Notes: generated by a model not told the origin, from the sequence alone. A DNA stretch of 64,000 nt from Corynebacterium durum (GCF_030408675.1 NZ_CP047200.1:434001-498000); one strand, 5' to 3'; shown: positions 1 to 10,240, counted from the first letter of the stretch. Numbers and translations: made by a program.

Positions 1-66
1 GCTACCGTGCCCTTAGCCGAGGATACACGGTGTCGGCGCGCGCTGGGGGTGGCCGAGACGTCGTAA
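1..66 (+). other. Possible 3' end of an upstream gene
   Basis: Reading frame 1 is open from the window edge to a TAA at 64-66, and frame 3 is open to a TGA near 101. Either could be the tail of a gene that begins outside the window. There is too little sequence to choose or to assign a family. Confidence 0.2.
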
Positions 67-114
67 CGCTGGCACACTGGGGTAGGTCAAGTGTGTCGTG
101 ATGTGTAGTTGAAT

Positions 115-133
115 CACAGCTTTTTGCGCTGTG
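115..133 (+). promoter_or_regulatory. Small hairpin or operator-like inverted repeat upstream of the GMC oxidoreductase
   Basis: CACAGC (115-120) and GCTGTG (128-133) form a perfect 6 bp inverted repeat around a 7 nt T-rich loop, 26 nt before the start codon. It could be an operator or an RNA hairpin in the leader. No promoter hexamers are convincing here. Confidence 0.3.
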
Positions 134-158
134 AGCTGCACCTGAAAGGGGTTAGAAG

Positions 159-1955
159 TTGTCCATCAAAAATCGAATCCTATCGCGCCTGATGGGTGCC
201 CACCATGTAGATCGGTCGGGTGAGATTGTTGAAGACCGTCGGCGTGACGTGGTCATCGTGGGTGGCGGCTCCGCTGGTTCAGTGCTGGCGCGGCGACTCA
301 GCGACGATCCGTCAACCGAAGTAATGGTCTTGGAGGCGGGGCGCATGGATTCTCTGTGGGACCTATTCATCCACATGCCCGCCGCGTTCTCCTTCCCGAT
401 TGGAAACAAACTTTACGATTGGGAATACGAGTCCGAGCCGGAGCCAGAGATGAATGGCCGCCGCATCTACCACGCACGCGGCAAGGTTCTTGGTGGTTCC
501 AGCTCCATCAATGGCATGATTTTCCAGCGCGGAAACCCGATGGATTATGAAAAATGGGGCAAGCTCCCAGGGATGTCCAACTGGGACTTCAAGCATGTGT
601 TGCCCTACTTCAACAAAATGGAGACGGCGTTGGGGTCGGAACCGAACGATCCACGCCGCGGGCACAACGGCCCCCTGGTGTTGACGCGTGGACCAGCAAC
701 AAGTCCGCTATTCCAGGCGTTTTTTGAATCGGTGCAGCAGGCCGGATACAACCTCACCAACGATGTTAACGGGTACCGGCAGGAAGGGTTTGCGCCCTTC
801 GACCGCAATATTTTCAAAGGCAAGCGCTTGTCGGCAGCACGTGCCTACCTACACCCAGTGCTGGATCGTAAGAACCTTGATGTGCGTACCCGCGCCTTTA
901 CCACCCGGATCCTTTTTGATGGTGAAACCGCAACTGGGGTGGAATACGAGTGGAAAGGGGCGAAACGTCGGGTGTATGCCGACAAGGTCATCCTCTGCGG
1001 TGGGGCGATTAATACGCCGCAGCTGCTCCAGCTTTCTGGTGTAGGGGACAGGGACCATTTGGAGAAGCTGGGCATTAATGTGGTCAAGCACTTGCCTGGT
1101 GTGGGGGAGAACCTTCAGGATCACTTGGAGGTGTATGTGCAGTACAACGTGACCAAGCCGGTGTCGTCGCAGCCTTACTACAAGATGTGGATTCGCCCGT
1201 TTATCGGGCTGCAATGGCTGCTGACCAAGCGTGGTCCCGTGGCTTCGTCGCATTTCGAAGCGGGTGGTTTTGCCAGGTCAAACGATGATGAGGCATACCC
1301 GAACTTGATGTTCCACTTCCTGCCGATGGCGATCCGCTATGACGGTACACAGCCAGAGGGGGAGCACGGTTTCCAGTTCCATGTTGGGCCGATGTACTCC
1401 GATACGCTCGGGCATGTTCGGATCACCTCTGCGAATCCGAAGGACAAGCCGGAGATTATCTTTAACTATCTGGCTACTGATCAGGATCGTCGCGAATGGG
1501 TCGAGGCAGTGAAGGTGTCACGCCGCCTGCTGGACACACCAGCGATGAAGGAATACACCGATGGTGAGATTTCCCCTGGTGCTGATGTGCAAACCGATGA
1601 GGAAATCCTCGAATGGGTGCGTAACGACGCCGAGACGGCACTTCACCCCTCATGTACCGCCAAGATGGGGTCGGCCGATGACGAAATGGCCGTGGTGGAT
1701 CCGGAAACGATGCAGGTCCACGGTCTGAAAGGGCTGTATGTGTGTGATGCGTCGATCATGCCGATCATCACGAACGGTAACATTTACGCGCCGGTCATCA
1801 TGATGGCAGAGAAGGCTGCTGATCTGATTCAAGGAAAGCGGCCACTGGACCCGATTGATGTGCCATTCTACCAGGTAAACAAGGGCATGCCCTTGTATGC
1901 AGAAGGGGAGGAGATTCGGGACCACAAACAAAAAATCAAGGGCGCTGATCACTAG
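159..1955 (+). CDS. betA: GMC family oxidoreductase, choline dehydrogenase-like
   Basis: A 598-residue FAD-dependent alcohol oxidoreductase of the glucose-methanol-choline family. The N-terminal dinucleotide-binding motif [17 protein letters not shown] lies near residues 30-47. GMC signatures follow: [13 protein letters not shown] around residue 110, a second around [13 protein letters not shown], and the C-terminal HPSCTAKMG and [20 protein letters not shown] that hold the catalytic His/Asn region. The length suits BetA, which oxidises choline to glycine betaine via betaine aldehyde. The start is TTG at 159, about 8 nt after GAAAGGGG; an in-frame ATG at 192 is the alternative. No betaine aldehyde dehydrogenase or choline transporter is next to it inside the window, so the substrate is inferred from the family and another alcohol is possible. 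Confidence 0.8.
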   Translation: MSIKNRILSRLMGAHHVDRSGEIVEDRRRDVVIVGGGSAGSVLARRLSDDPSTEVMVLEAGRMDSLWDLFIHMPAAFSFPIGNKLYDWEYESEPEPEMNGRRIYHARGKVLGGSSSINGMIFQRGNPMDYEKWGKLPGMSNWDFKHVLPYFNKMETALGSEPNDPRRGHNGPLVLTRGPATSPLFQAFFESVQQAGYNLTNDVNGYRQEGFAPFDRNIFKGKRLSAARAYLHPVLDRKNLDVRTRAFTTRILFDGETATGVEYEWKGAKRRVYADKVILCGGAINTPQLLQLSGVGDRDHLEKLGINVVKHLPGVGENLQDHLEVYVQYNVTKPVSSQPYYKMWIRPFIGLQWLLTKRGPVASSHFEAGGFARSNDDEAYPNLMFHFLPMAIRYDGTQPEGEHGFQFHVGPMYSDTLGHVRITSANPKDKPEIIFNYLATDQDRREWVEAVKVSRRLLDTPAMKEYTDGEISPGADVQTDEEILEWVRNDAETALHPSCTAKMGSADDEMAVVDPETMQVHGLKGLYVCDASIMPIITNGNIYAPVIMMAEKAADLIQGKRPLDPIDVPFYQVNKGMPLYAEGEEIRDHKQKIKGADH

Positions 1956-2239
1956 AGTCCTGTGATTGGGGATTGCTGCGATCCATGGTGCTTAAGTGAG
2001 CATGCTCGTTGAGTGTGTGGGGGGGCATTTGGCACCATGGATCGAGTCTCACGGGGGAGGAATGGGGCGGGGGAATTAGGTGAGTAAAAATTAATCTTTG
2101 AGACCTGGATTGTTGAAAATCGCGTGGTAGAGTCGCACACAAGCGCTGATAGTACTTTTGCGTCAATGAGATAATTTCGCATATAAAATACTTTTAATTT
2201 GTCATTATCACGCGATAATCACCAATTGAGGGAGTGGGT
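1956..2239 (+). promoter_or_regulatory. Intergenic region with palindrome before the first PAS gene
   Basis: This 284 bp gap becomes AT-rich towards its 3' end. ATTATC (2204-2209) and GATAAT (2214-2219) form a 6+4+6 inverted repeat, 20 nt before the next start codon, where a repressor or a -10 element (GATAAT) could lie. I see no clear terminator for the upstream gene and no coding potential. Confidence 0.35.
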
Positions 2240-3595
2240 ATGACTAGGGTGCGGCCAACTGGCGCACACCACGAAGTGGGCATCAATGACATGTTTTTCT
2301 CGACCACCGATGAGCGCGGTGTTATCCAGGAATCGAATAACGTTTTTATTCGACTTTCGCGTTATAGCAGAGACCAACTCGCAGGTGCTCCCCACAATAT
2401 AATTCGCCACCCTTGCATGCCCGGAGGAGCGTTTTATGCGATGTGGAATACGCTCCACGCAGGCAAGCCTTTTGTCGCTTACGTGCATAATCTGGCCAAG
2501 GATGGCAGCCAATATGATGTGTTGGCAACGGTTACTCCACTCAAGGCCGGAGGCTATTTGTCTGTTCGCATGCGTGCATGTTGCACCGATATTTTTAATG
2601 CTGCAAGCAGCATCTACGAGCAGGTTCGGGAGCTGGAGGATGGGTACATTTCGCAGGGATGTAATCGTCGAGAGGCTGCCGAAAAAGGTGCAGGCAACAT
2701 CATTGAGAAGCTGAATGGCGCAGGTTTCCCCTCCTACGACGAGTTTCAGTGGACCGTTTTGCCTGCTGAGGTGATGCGTCGCGAGGCTCAGGTTGATGGA
2801 AAACCGCCTCGCCGTGACACAGCTACGGGTGAGCTACGCATCATTCATGATGCTGTGCACAGCGTCTACGATGAGTTGAATCAGTGGATGGGGGAGCTGG
2901 AACGGCTGGGGGAGTTGTCTACGCAACTCAAAAATGCAGGTGAAAAGATCAACCAGGAGCTGGACACCACGGGTCGGCTAACAGCTCAGATTGAAGTGCT
3001 TAACCGTGAGTCGGGTGCCCGTTACGAAGACATTCTGATGCCGTTGCGTGTGTGGGTTCAGATGCGTGGCATTATCTCGGCGAAAATCGTCAATGTGGTG
3101 GATGGTATTGCTGCCCTGGATAGAACGGGTGCGGAAACGCGTTTTGGGGTAGCTCTGGCTCGTCTGCAAACCACCATGATGGCGAATTTTGTCGCGGAGC
3201 TGATTGATGGTGAGGCGGACGAACATTCTGCGGCGTCGATATGCATGCTTGCCCAGGCTATTCGTGACGGGGTGGAGGCGATGCAAGGACAGACGATGGA
3301 GCATCGGCGGCAGGCGGAGGCGGTAGAAACCGCTATTAAAAGTGTGATTTCTCTCATGGAGATTCCGCAGCAGCTGATTACCGACTGGCAGGCGGTATCA
3401 CAGCGGCAGCTTCCCAGCGATTTGACGGAATTGCTGAGACTGGTGTCCGGGTCGATTGAAGGTGCCACTATAGCCATTGCGAACCTTAAAGAACTGGTGA
3501 CAAACATTGGCCAACTAAGTCGCGGGTTTGATATTTCCACAATTATCGGAAAAATTGATCAAGTAGAGCGAGAGACTTCGGTGGGGAATTTGTAA
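2240..3595 (+). CDS. Soluble protein with Aer-like PAS sensor domain, first of a tandem pair
   Basis: A 451-residue protein with no membrane segment. Residues 15-115 form a PAS domain of the type found in the aerotaxis receptor Aer, where it binds FAD and senses redox state. N33, R56, H57 and W69 match Aer residues N34, R57, H58 and W70. The Aer Asp60 position is Cys59 here and Trp79 is Phe78. The remaining ~330 residues are predicted from composition to be mostly helical, with coiled-coil-like stretches. There is no HAMP, kinase, GGDEF or methyl-accepting signalling domain that I recognise. The ATG at 2240 follows GGGAG; an in-frame GTG lies at 2234. The next gene (3899-5260) is a full-length paralogue. 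The signalling output is unknown. Confidence 0.75.
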   Translation: MTRVRPTGAHHEVGINDMFFSTTDERGVIQESNNVFIRLSRYSRDQLAGAPHNIIRHPCMPGGAFYAMWNTLHAGKPFVAYVHNLAKDGSQYDVLATVTPLKAGGYLSVRMRACCTDIFNAASSIYEQVRELEDGYISQGCNRREAAEKGAGNIIEKLNGAGFPSYDEFQWTVLPAEVMRREAQVDGKPPRRDTATGELRIIHDAVHSVYDELNQWMGELERLGELSTQLKNAGEKINQELDTTGRLTAQIEVLNRESGARYEDILMPLRVWVQMRGIISAKIVNVVDGIAALDRTGAETRFGVALARLQTTMMANFVAELIDGEADEHSAASICMLAQAIRDGVEAMQGQTMEHRRQAEAVETAIKSVISLMEIPQQLITDWQAVSQRQLPSDLTELLRLVSGSIEGATIAIANLKELVTNIGQLSRGFDISTIIGKIDQVERETSVGNL

Positions 3596-3620
3596 CATCA
3601 AGCAATGGAGAAATTATAAA

Positions 3621-3644
3621 AAGGCCCTGAATTGTAGGGTCTTT
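3621..3644 (+). terminator. Probable terminator after first PAS gene
   Basis: AAGGCCCT (3621-3628) pairs with AGGGTCTT (3636-3643) with one G-U pair and a 7 nt loop, just after the stop codon. The T tract is short, so termination may be weak. Confidence 0.5.
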
Positions 3645-3718
3645 GGGGTCACTTGTCCAGTATCAGAGACAGTGAATGGTGGTGAATCGCCGCGAATGCA
3701 GTGCTCCTGTGACCGTGA

Positions 3719-3747
3719 TTGACGTGTCACGTGTTAGCATATGTTGT
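3719..3747 (+). promoter_or_regulatory. Candidate promoter for second PAS gene
   Basis: TTGACG (3719-3724), a 17 nt spacer and TGTTGT (3742-3747) resemble a housekeeping promoter, inside the 303 bp gap (3596-3898) between the two PAS genes. The implied leader is about 145 nt. Nothing else is recognised in the gap. Confidence 0.4.
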
Positions 3748-3898
3748 ATCGCGAGTTTTCTTGGCGGTTTGCTTTGCCATGTGCACATCGTGGTGAACTG
3801 GCGTGCGTTGCTGTACGGTAGGTCATCACAACTCCTGTGCCGGGCGGGGTGCCAAGAAGAGCTGTGGTCGCGTTCGGCATATTAAGGCAGGACAACCT

Positions 3899-5260
3899 AT
3901 GAACAAAGTAGAAGCAACTGGAGCCACTCATGAGGTCAAGGCGGAGGAGCTGTTCTTCTCTGTCACGGACGATCGTGGTGTGATTACCGAGGCCAACAAG
4001 GTTTTTGTTGATTTGTCGCGGTATGAGCTTGGCGACCTCATCGGCGCTCCGCACAACGTCATCCGCCATCCGAACATGCCGGGTGGCGCCTTTCACGCTA
4101 TGTGGAACGCATTGAAATCGGGGTTGCCTTTCGGTTGCTACGTCCAAAACCTGGCTCAGGACGGCAGCAGGTATGACGTTTATGCAACAGTCACTCCTCT
4201 CCCCAATGGGGGGTACCTTTCTGTACGCTCCCGCCCCATGTGTGTGGACGTGCGGGACGTGGTGTTTGAGATTTACGAATCCACCATTGAGCACGAAGCG
4301 CATGTCAAAGAAGAAAAAGCTAACCGCAGGGAAGTGGCCGCTTCTGGTTCGGATCACTTGCTTGAACTGATCAAAGAAGCCGGTTTTTCCAGCTACGCGG
4401 AGTTTCAGAACGCCATTTTGCCCATGGAAGTGCTGGCCCGTGAGGCTGAAACGACGCCTCTGACCATGGAACGAACCGCCAGCGGCGACCTTGGTGAGTT
4501 GCAGGATTCAGTGCATGGCGTGTTTACAGAACTGCATGAGTGGATGGACGGGCTGGAACCCCTGGAACGGTTGTCCATGCTGTTGCGGCGCGCACGGCGT
4601 CGATTAGGGCGCGACATTGAAAGCGCCGCCTCCATTGTGGACAACCTGGAGGATCTGAAGCAGGACGGCTCCGACACCGACTACGAACAGGTGCTGGCAC
4701 CGCTCAAGGAATGGGCGGAGATGCGTAGCGACGCCCTCGGATCCATCGACCACCTGCATGGACAGCTGGAAGAGTTTGACGAGCAGATTGAGCAGTCGCG
4801 ATTCACCATTGCGCTTGCGCGTCTGCACACCACTATGGTTGCGCAGTTTATCGATGAACTAGCGGCCATGGATACTATTGATGAGGCCGCTCAACGTGGC
4901 ATTCGGCTGTTGGCGGACGCACTGGATGCGGATATTCTCACCATGTGGGAGACGGCCGACAAGCTGACCTCGTTGTCGGATACTGTGAATACGGATATTG
5001 ATAACTTGGTGAAGCAGCTGGAAAAGCCACTTGAAGTGATGGTGGACTGGCGTGAGCAAAAGAAAGAGTACAAGACCGGCGACTTGGCCGAGTTGTACCA
5101 GTCCGTCAGTTCTTCTACCTCTGGTGCTGATGCGGCCATTGCTGAATTGAAAAAGCTGGCCGAAGAAGTCAGTGATGTGAATGCTCCCAGTACGGATGAA
5201 TTGATGACGCACATTGAACGCGTGCGTGAACTGGCGAGCATCAAGAAAGATGAGTCTTAA
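3899..5260 (+). CDS. Soluble protein with Aer-like PAS sensor domain, second of a tandem pair
   Basis: A 453-residue paralogue of the preceding gene, aligning over its whole length. The PAS domain covers roughly residues 15-115 with N33, R56, H57 and W69 conserved; Asn59 stands where Aer has Asp60, and Phe78 where Aer has Trp79. The C-terminal ~330 residues are acidic and helix-rich and share motifs with the first copy, such as FxIALARLHTTMVAQFIDEL. There is no membrane segment or known output domain. The ATG at 3899 is preceded by AAGGCAGG; the reading frame stays open back to 3803, but those upstream residues do not match the paralogue. Its own promoter candidate suggests separate transcription. 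A redox or oxygen sensing role is inferred from the PAS subtype only. Confidence 0.75.
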   Translation: MNKVEATGATHEVKAEELFFSVTDDRGVITEANKVFVDLSRYELGDLIGAPHNVIRHPNMPGGAFHAMWNALKSGLPFGCYVQNLAQDGSRYDVYATVTPLPNGGYLSVRSRPMCVDVRDVVFEIYESTIEHEAHVKEEKANRREVAASGSDHLLELIKEAGFSSYAEFQNAILPMEVLAREAETTPLTMERTASGDLGELQDSVHGVFTELHEWMDGLEPLERLSMLLRRARRRLGRDIESAASIVDNLEDLKQDGSDTDYEQVLAPLKEWAEMRSDALGSIDHLHGQLEEFDEQIEQSRFTIALARLHTTMVAQFIDELAAMDTIDEAAQRGIRLLADALDADILTMWETADKLTSLSDTVNTDIDNLVKQLEKPLEVMVDWREQKKEYKTGDLAELYQSVSSSTSGADAAIAELKKLAEEVSDVNAPSTDELMTHIERVRELASIKKDES

Positions 5261-5282
5261 CCTGCCTTTTCGGGGGGTGGGT

Positions 5283-5311
5283 TTGGATTCGTCTCGGGAT
5301 ATGTGTACTCT
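5283..5311 (+). promoter_or_regulatory. Candidate promoter of the rpsL-rpsG-fusA operon
   Basis: TTGGAT (5283-5288), a 17 nt spacer and TACTCT (5306-5311) form a plausible housekeeping promoter about 240 nt upstream of rpsL. The rest of the 5261-5555 gap shows no gene. Other start sites nearer rpsL cannot be excluded. Confidence 0.4.
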
Positions 5312-5555
5312 GTCTAGCTAGTCCCACGTCTCCATGGTGGGGGCCCGATATTCCCCGGTAGGCCAGCGAAAGCGGCTGACTGGGTTTCGCGCGTTCATAT
5401 GCACTCTGTGTTTTTGCACTTAGCGTTTTTCGTGCCGTTCGGGCTGAAACTACAACAACAGGTCGGTGTGTATCTGGTGTGTGCCTAGTGGAGTGCACAT
5501 GGAACACGCGGAAAGCGCACCGATAATCACACCGATCAAACAAGAAAGACGGTTC

Positions 5556-5927
5556 ATGCCCACAATTCAGCAGCTGGTCCGCAAGGGCCGCCAGGACAAG
5601 ACTGCCAAGGTGAAGACCGCGGCTCTGAAGGGTTCCCCTCAGCGCCGTGGTGTGTGCACCCGCGTGTACACCACCACTCCGAAGAAGCCGAACTCTGCTC
5701 TGCGTAAGGTTGCCCGTGTGCGCCTGACCTCCGGCGTTGAGGTTTCCGCTTACATCCCCGGTGAGGGCCACAACCTCCAGGAGCACTCCATGGTGCTTGT
5801 CCGTGGTGGTCGTGTGAAGGACCTTCCTGGTGTTCGTTACAAGATTGTCCGCGGCACCCTTGATACCCAGGGTGTGAAGGATCGTAAGCAGGCCCGTTCC
5901 CGCTACGGCGCTAAGAAGGAGAAGTAA
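5556..5927 (+). CDS. rpsL: 30S ribosomal protein S12
   Basis: A 123-residue protein of the 30S decoding centre. The N-terminus [12 protein letters not shown] and the core [13 protein letters not shown] are diagnostic. Lys43 and the [11 protein letters not shown] loop (Lys88 region) are wild type, the pattern of streptomycin-susceptible alleles in related bacteria. The ATG at 5556 follows AAGAAAG; an open extension to 5466 does not belong to S12. It is first in rpsL-rpsG-fusA, with rpsG starting 3 nt after its stop. Confidence 0.98.
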   Translation: MPTIQQLVRKGRQDKTAKVKTAALKGSPQRRGVCTRVYTTTPKKPNSALRKVARVRLTSGVEVSAYIPGEGHNLQEHSMVLVRGGRVKDLPGVRYKIVRGTLDTQGVKDRKQARSRYGAKKEK

Positions 5928-5930
5928 GCA

Positions 5931-6398
5931 ATGCGTAAGGGAGCAGCGCCGAAGCGCCCCGTCGTCAAGGATCCGGTTTACGGTTCCGAAACTGTGTCCC
6001 AGCTGGTTAACAAGGTTCTGCTGGACGGTAAGAAGTCTGTTGCAGAGCGCATTGTGTACAACGCGCTGGAGATCTGCCGCGAGAAGACCGGCACCGATCC
6101 GGTTCTGACCCTGGAGAAGGCTCTTGGCAATGTCAAGCCTGATCTTGAGGTTCGTTCCCGTCGTGTTGGTGGCGCAACCTACCAGGTTCCGGTCGAGGTT
6201 CGTCCGGGTCGCGCTAACACTCTCGCGCTTCGTTGGCTGGTGACCTTCACCCGTCAGCGTCGTGAGAACACCATGACCGAGCGTCTTGCCCATGAGATTC
6301 TGGACGCCGCTAATGGTTTGGGTGCTTCTGTGAAGCGCCGCGAGGACACTCACAAGATGGCTGAGGCCAACCGCGCCTTCGCTCACTACCGCTGGTAG
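5931..6398 (+). CDS. rpsG: 30S ribosomal protein S7
   Basis: A 155-residue protein that nucleates assembly of the 30S head on the 3' domain of 16S rRNA. The start [18 protein letters not shown] and the end [12 protein letters not shown] are typical, and the length is standard for actinobacteria. It is translationally coupled to rpsL by a 3 nt gap. In other bacteria S7 autoregulates this operon; the structured leader before fusA could take part here (inference). Confidence 0.98.
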   Translation: MRKGAAPKRPVVKDPVYGSETVSQLVNKVLLDGKKSVAERIVYNALEICREKTGTDPVLTLEKALGNVKPDLEVRSRRVGGATYQVPVEVRPGRANTLALRWLVTFTRQRRENTMTERLAHEILDAANGLGASVKRREDTHKMAEANRAFAHYRW

Positions 6399-6591
6399 TC
6401 GCACGCATCTTGATGATGACCCCTTGCCCGGCATCCCAGACAGGCTCTGCTTAGATACACATGCTTTGCGGAACGCCCTCGTGGTCACCGCAGGCGATGG
6501 GGTCATTAGTGCTCTATTGAAGGAAACTTATCCACAGGTAACAAGCGCACTACGTGTTTTGTTGCCGGAACCCACAAGTTAGGGAAAAACC
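6399..6591 (+). promoter_or_regulatory. Structured rpsG-fusA intergenic leader with a DnaA-box match
   Basis: ATGACCCC (6416-6423) is complementary to GGGGTCAT (6499-6506), and TGCGG (6467-6471) to CCGCA (6488-6492) nests inside, giving a possible long-range RNA fold. TTATCCACA at 6528-6536 is an exact match to the DnaA-box consensus. No obvious promoter was found, so fusA may be read from rpsL. Confidence 0.35.
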
Positions 6592-8715
6592 GTGGCACAA
6601 GAAGTGCTTAAGGACCTGAACAAGGTTCGCAACATCGGCATCATGGCCCACATTGACGCCGGTAAAACCACGACCACCGAGCGTATCCTCTACTACACCG
6701 GCATCAACCGCAAGGTCGGTGAAACCCACGAAGGTGCTTCAACCACCGACTGGATGGAGCAGGAGAAAGAGCGCGGCATCACCATTACCTCCGCTGCTGT
6801 GACCTGTTTCTGGGAGGGTAACCAGATCAACATCATCGACACCCCCGGTCACGTGGACTTCACCGTTGAGGTGGAGCGTTCCCTACGTGTCCTGGACGGT
6901 GCTGTTGCAGTGTTCGACGGCAAAGAAGGCGTGGAGCCCCAGTCCGAGCAGGTGTGGCGTCAGGCTGCTAAGTACGACGTCCCGCGTATCTGCTTCGTGA
7001 ACAAGATGGACAAGCTGGGCGCTGACTTCTACTTCACCGTTCAGACCATCATCGACCGCCTCGGCGCAAAGCCGTTGGTTCTGCAGCTGCCTATCGGTGC
7101 TGAAGACGACTTCGACGGCGTTGTTGACCTGGTGGAAATGAAGGCCATCACCTGGCGTGGAAAGGTCGAGGTTGGTGCTGAGCCCACCATCGAAGAGATC
7201 CCCGCTGACCTGATGGAACGCGCTGAACAGTACCGCGAACAGCTGCTCGACACTGTTGCTGAAACCGACGAAGAACTGATGGAAAAGTACTTCGGTGGCG
7301 AAGAACTTACCATTGATGAGATCAAGGGTGCCATCCGCAAGCTCACCATCAACTCTGAGGTGTACCCGGTGCTGTGTGGCACCGCATACCGCAACAAGGG
7401 CGTACAGCCGCTTCTCGACGCCGTGGTGGACTACCTGCCCACCCCGTTGAACATCGGCGAAGTTGAGGGCCACAAGGTGGGCGATGAGTCCACCGTGATG
7501 ACCCGCAAGCCGTCCATTGACGAGCCGTTCTCAGCTCTCGCTTTCAAGATTGCTGTGCACCCGTTCTTTGGCAAGCTGACCTTCGTGCGCGTGTACTCCG
7601 GCATTGTTGAGCCGGGTGCTCAGGTGGCTAACTCCACCAAGGGCAAGCGCGAGCGCATTGGCAAGCTCTTCCAGATGCACGCCAACAAGGAGAACCCGGT
7701 TGATGAGGCACGTGCAGGTAACATCTACGCGTTCATCGGCCTGAAAGACACCACCACTGGCGACACCCTGTGTGATCTCAATGACCAGATCATCCTGGAG
7801 TCCATGGACTTCCCGGATCCGGTGATTGAGGTGGCCATTGAGCCGAAGACCAAGTCCGACCAGGAGAAGCTGAGTACCGCTATTCAGAAGCTCGCTGAAG
7901 AGGACCCGACCTTCACCGTGAAGCTGGACGAAGAGACCGGCCAGACCGTCATCGGCGGTATGGGTGAGCTGCACCTCGACGTCCTGGTGGACCGCATGAA
8001 GCGCGAGTTTAAGGTCGAAGCTAACGTGGGTGCACCTCAGGTTGCCTACCGTGAGACCATCCGTAAGCCAGTTGAAAAGCTGGAATACACTCACAAGAAG
8101 CAGACTGGTGGTTCCGGTCAGTTCGCCCGCGTCATCATCGGTATTGAGCCTTACGCTCCGTCCGCTGACGAACTTGAGGAAGGCGAGTCCGCAACCTACA
8201 AGTTCGACAACATTGTCACCGGTGGCCGTGTTCCGAAGGAATACATCCCCTCCGTGGACGCTGGTATCCAGGACGCGATGCAGTATGGCTTCCTCGCCGG
8301 CTTCCCGCTGGTGAACATCAAGGCCACGCTTATCGACGGCGCGTACCACGAGGTTGACTCCTCCGAAATGGCGTTCAAGGTGGCTGGCTCTCAGGCACTG
8401 AAGGAAGCTGTTGCCAAGGCAAAGCCTGTTCTTCTTGAGCCCGTGATGGCCGTTGAGGTCACCACCCCCGAGGAGTACATGGGTGAGGTTATTGGTGACA
8501 TCAACTCCCGCCGCGGCCACGTGCAGGCCATGGAAGACCGCGCTGGTGCCAAGCTGGTCAAGGCTAAGGTTCCGCTGTCCCAGATGTTCGGCTACGTTGG
8601 TGACCTGCGTTCCAAGACCCAGGGCCGCGCCAACTACTCCATGATCTTCGATTCCTACGCTGAGGTTCCCACCAACGTAGCAACCGAGATCATCGCTGAG
8701 CGCACCGGCAACTAA
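6592..8715 (+). CDS. fusA: Elongation factor G
   Basis: A 707-residue translational GTPase that drives ribosomal translocation. The G1 P-loop is AHIDAGKTT at residues 19-27. DTPGH (G3) and NKMD (G4) follow, then the domain II-V architecture with the domain IV motif [14 protein letters not shown]. Length is normal for EF-G. The start is GTG at 6592 after AGGGAAAAACC. It lies downstream of rpsL-rpsG as in most bacteria and just before tuf. Confidence 0.98.
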   Translation: MAQEVLKDLNKVRNIGIMAHIDAGKTTTTERILYYTGINRKVGETHEGASTTDWMEQEKERGITITSAAVTCFWEGNQINIIDTPGHVDFTVEVERSLRVLDGAVAVFDGKEGVEPQSEQVWRQAAKYDVPRICFVNKMDKLGADFYFTVQTIIDRLGAKPLVLQLPIGAEDDFDGVVDLVEMKAITWRGKVEVGAEPTIEEIPADLMERAEQYREQLLDTVAETDEELMEKYFGGEELTIDEIKGAIRKLTINSEVYPVLCGTAYRNKGVQPLLDAVVDYLPTPLNIGEVEGHKVGDESTVMTRKPSIDEPFSALAFKIAVHPFFGKLTFVRVYSGIVEPGAQVANSTKGKRERIGKLFQMHANKENPVDEARAGNIYAFIGLKDTTTGDTLCDLNDQIILESMDFPDPVIEVAIEPKTKSDQEKLSTAIQKLAEEDPTFTVKLDEETGQTVIGGMGELHLDVLVDRMKREFKVEANVGAPQVAYRETIRKPVEKLEYTHKKQTGGSGQFARVIIGIEPYAPSADELEEGESATYKFDNIVTGGRVPKEYIPSVDAGIQDAMQYGFLAGFPLVNIKATLIDGAYHEVDSSEMAFKVAGSQALKEAVAKAKPVLLEPVMAVEVTTPEEYMGEVIGDINSRRGHVQAMEDRAGAKLVKAKVPLSQMFGYVGDLRSKTQGRANYSMIFDSYAEVPTNVATEIIAERTGN

Positions 8716-8728
8716 ACCCCGTGTTCGT

Positions 8729-8750
8729 CCCCCGCCCGCCAGTGCGGGGG
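8729..8750 (+). terminator. GC-rich hairpin after fusA
   Basis: CCCCCGC (8729-8735) pairs perfectly with GCGGGGG (8744-8750) around an 8 nt loop, 14 nt after the fusA stop. There is no T tract, so it is either a weak terminator or an mRNA 3' stabilising hairpin. Confidence 0.4.
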
Positions 8751-8851
8751 AGCGGAGTGCCATGCTGGTAGCGGTCCGCTGGATAACCACCTGCTGGTGT
8801 GGTTGCCCAGCCGGCCGTTACCCGCGTGAAAAACAGGACGTGGAGAAGGGT

Positions 8852-8880
8852 TTGAAAAAGTCTTCCTCTACCCCTAATAT
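8852..8880 (+). promoter_or_regulatory. Promoter of tuf
   Basis: TTGAAA (8852-8857), a 17 nt spacer and TAATAT (8875-8880) form a strong housekeeping promoter about 100 nt upstream of tuf. This allows tuf to be expressed independently of fusA. Confidence 0.65.
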
Positions 8881-8982
8881 CAAGTAACTGGCATAGTGAA
8901 CCAGCCGTGTCACCTGACATGGCAATTACCACCAATGTGGCTGCGAAAGTCGTAGCCACCGCGAAGTCCAGGAGGACATACA

Positions 8983-10173
8983 GTGGCAAAGGCGAAGTTC
9001 GAGCGTACCAAGCCGCACGTTAACATCGGTACCATTGGTCACGTTGACCACGGTAAGACCACCACCACCGCAGCCATCACCAAGGTTCTGGCTGAAGCAT
9101 ACCCGGAGCTGAACCAGGCTTTTGCTTTCGATGCCATCGACAAGGCACCGGAAGAGAAAGAGCGTGGTATCACGATCAACATTTCTCACGTCGAGTACCA
9201 GACCGACAAGCGCCACTACGCACACGTTGACGCCCCCGGCCACGCCGACTACATCAAGAACATGATCACCGGTGCTGCTCAGATGGACGGCGCAATCCTC
9301 GTTGTTGCCGCCACCGACGGCCCCATGCCGCAGACCCGTGAGCACGTTCTTCTCGCCCGCCAGGTGGGCGTTCCTTACATCCTCGTCGCTCTGAACAAGT
9401 GCGACATGGTTGATGATGAGGAAATCATCGAGCTGGTCGAGATGGAAGTTCGCGAGCTGCTGGCTGAGCAGGAGTACGATGAGGAAGCTCCCATCGTTCA
9501 CATCTCTGCTCTGAAGGCTCTTGAAGGCGATCCCAAGTGGACCCAGGCAATCGTTGACCTGATGAAGGCCGTTGACGAGTCCATTCCGGATCCGGAGCGC
9601 GAGACCGACAAGCCCTTCCTGATGCCGATCGAGGACATCTTCACCATCACCGGCCGTGGCACCGTGGTCACCGGTCGTGTTGAGCGCGGTCAGCTCAACG
9701 TGAACGAAGAGGTCGAGATCCTGGGCATCCGCGAGAAGTCCACCACCACCACCGTTACCGGTATCGAGATGTTCCGCAAGCTGCTGGATTACACCGAGGC
9801 TGGCGACAACTGTGGTCTGCTTCTCCGTGGCATCAAGCGTGAAGACGTTGAGCGTGGCCAGATTGTGGCTAAGCCCGGCGCTTACACCCCGCACACCGAG
9901 TTCGAGGGTTCCGTCTACATCCTGTCCAAGGATGAAGGTGGCCGCCACACCCCGTTCTTCAACAACTACCGTCCGCAGTTCTACTTCCGCACCACCGACG
10001 TTACCGGTGTTGTGGAGCTGCCTGAGGGCACCGAGATGGTTATGCCTGGCGACAACGTTGACATGTCTGTCAAGCTGATCCAGCCGGTTGCTATGGACGA
10101 GGGCCTGCGCTTCGCTATCCGTGAGGGTGGCCGCACCGTTGGCGCTGGTCGCGTGACCAAGATCATCAAGTAA
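8983..10173 (+). CDS. tuf: Elongation factor Tu
   Basis: A 396-residue GTPase that brings aminoacyl-tRNA to the ribosomal A site. GHVDHGKTT (residues 19-27), DAPGH and NKCD are the GTP-binding motifs, and the C-terminus [14 protein letters not shown] is typical. The start is GTG at 8983 after AGGAGG. It has its own promoter and is closed by a strong terminator, so it is a single-gene unit. Confidence 0.98.
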   Translation: MAKAKFERTKPHVNIGTIGHVDHGKTTTTAAITKVLAEAYPELNQAFAFDAIDKAPEEKERGITINISHVEYQTDKRHYAHVDAPGHADYIKNMITGAAQMDGAILVVAATDGPMPQTREHVLLARQVGVPYILVALNKCDMVDDEEIIELVEMEVRELLAEQEYDEEAPIVHISALKALEGDPKWTQAIVDLMKAVDESIPDPERETDKPFLMPIEDIFTITGRGTVVTGRVERGQLNVNEEVEILGIREKSTTTTVTGIEMFRKLLDYTEAGDNCGLLLRGIKREDVERGQIVAKPGAYTPHTEFEGSVYILSKDEGGRHTPFFNNYRPQFYFRTTDVTGVVELPEGTEMVMPGDNVDMSVKLIQPVAMDEGLRFAIREGGRTVGAGRVTKIIK

Positions 10174-10200
10174 TCACTGATTACGAGGATCACCAAGAAT

Positions 10201-10240
10201 CCACTCCGCCTCCTTGTGAGGCAGGGGTGGTTTTCTTTTT
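10201..10240 (+). terminator. Rho-independent terminator of tuf
   Basis: A 12 bp stem with one bulged A (10201-10212 with 10218-10230) and a 5 nt loop is followed by TTTTCTTTTT (10231-10240). Confidence 0.85.

Noticed and set aside
2240..5260. Functional chemotaxis system
   Set aside because: Only the PAS domain resembles Aer; no CheA, CheW, CheY or methyl-accepting domain is present.
5241..6506. 421-residue open frame on the minus strand opposite rpsL-rpsG
   Set aside because: It mirrors two certain ribosomal protein genes, is Thr/Leu/Gly-rich in the way antisense of GC-rich genes is, and matches no family.
7531..8790. 419-residue minus-strand frame opposite fusA
   Set aside because: It lies entirely within EF-G coding sequence; the long frame is a result of codon bias.
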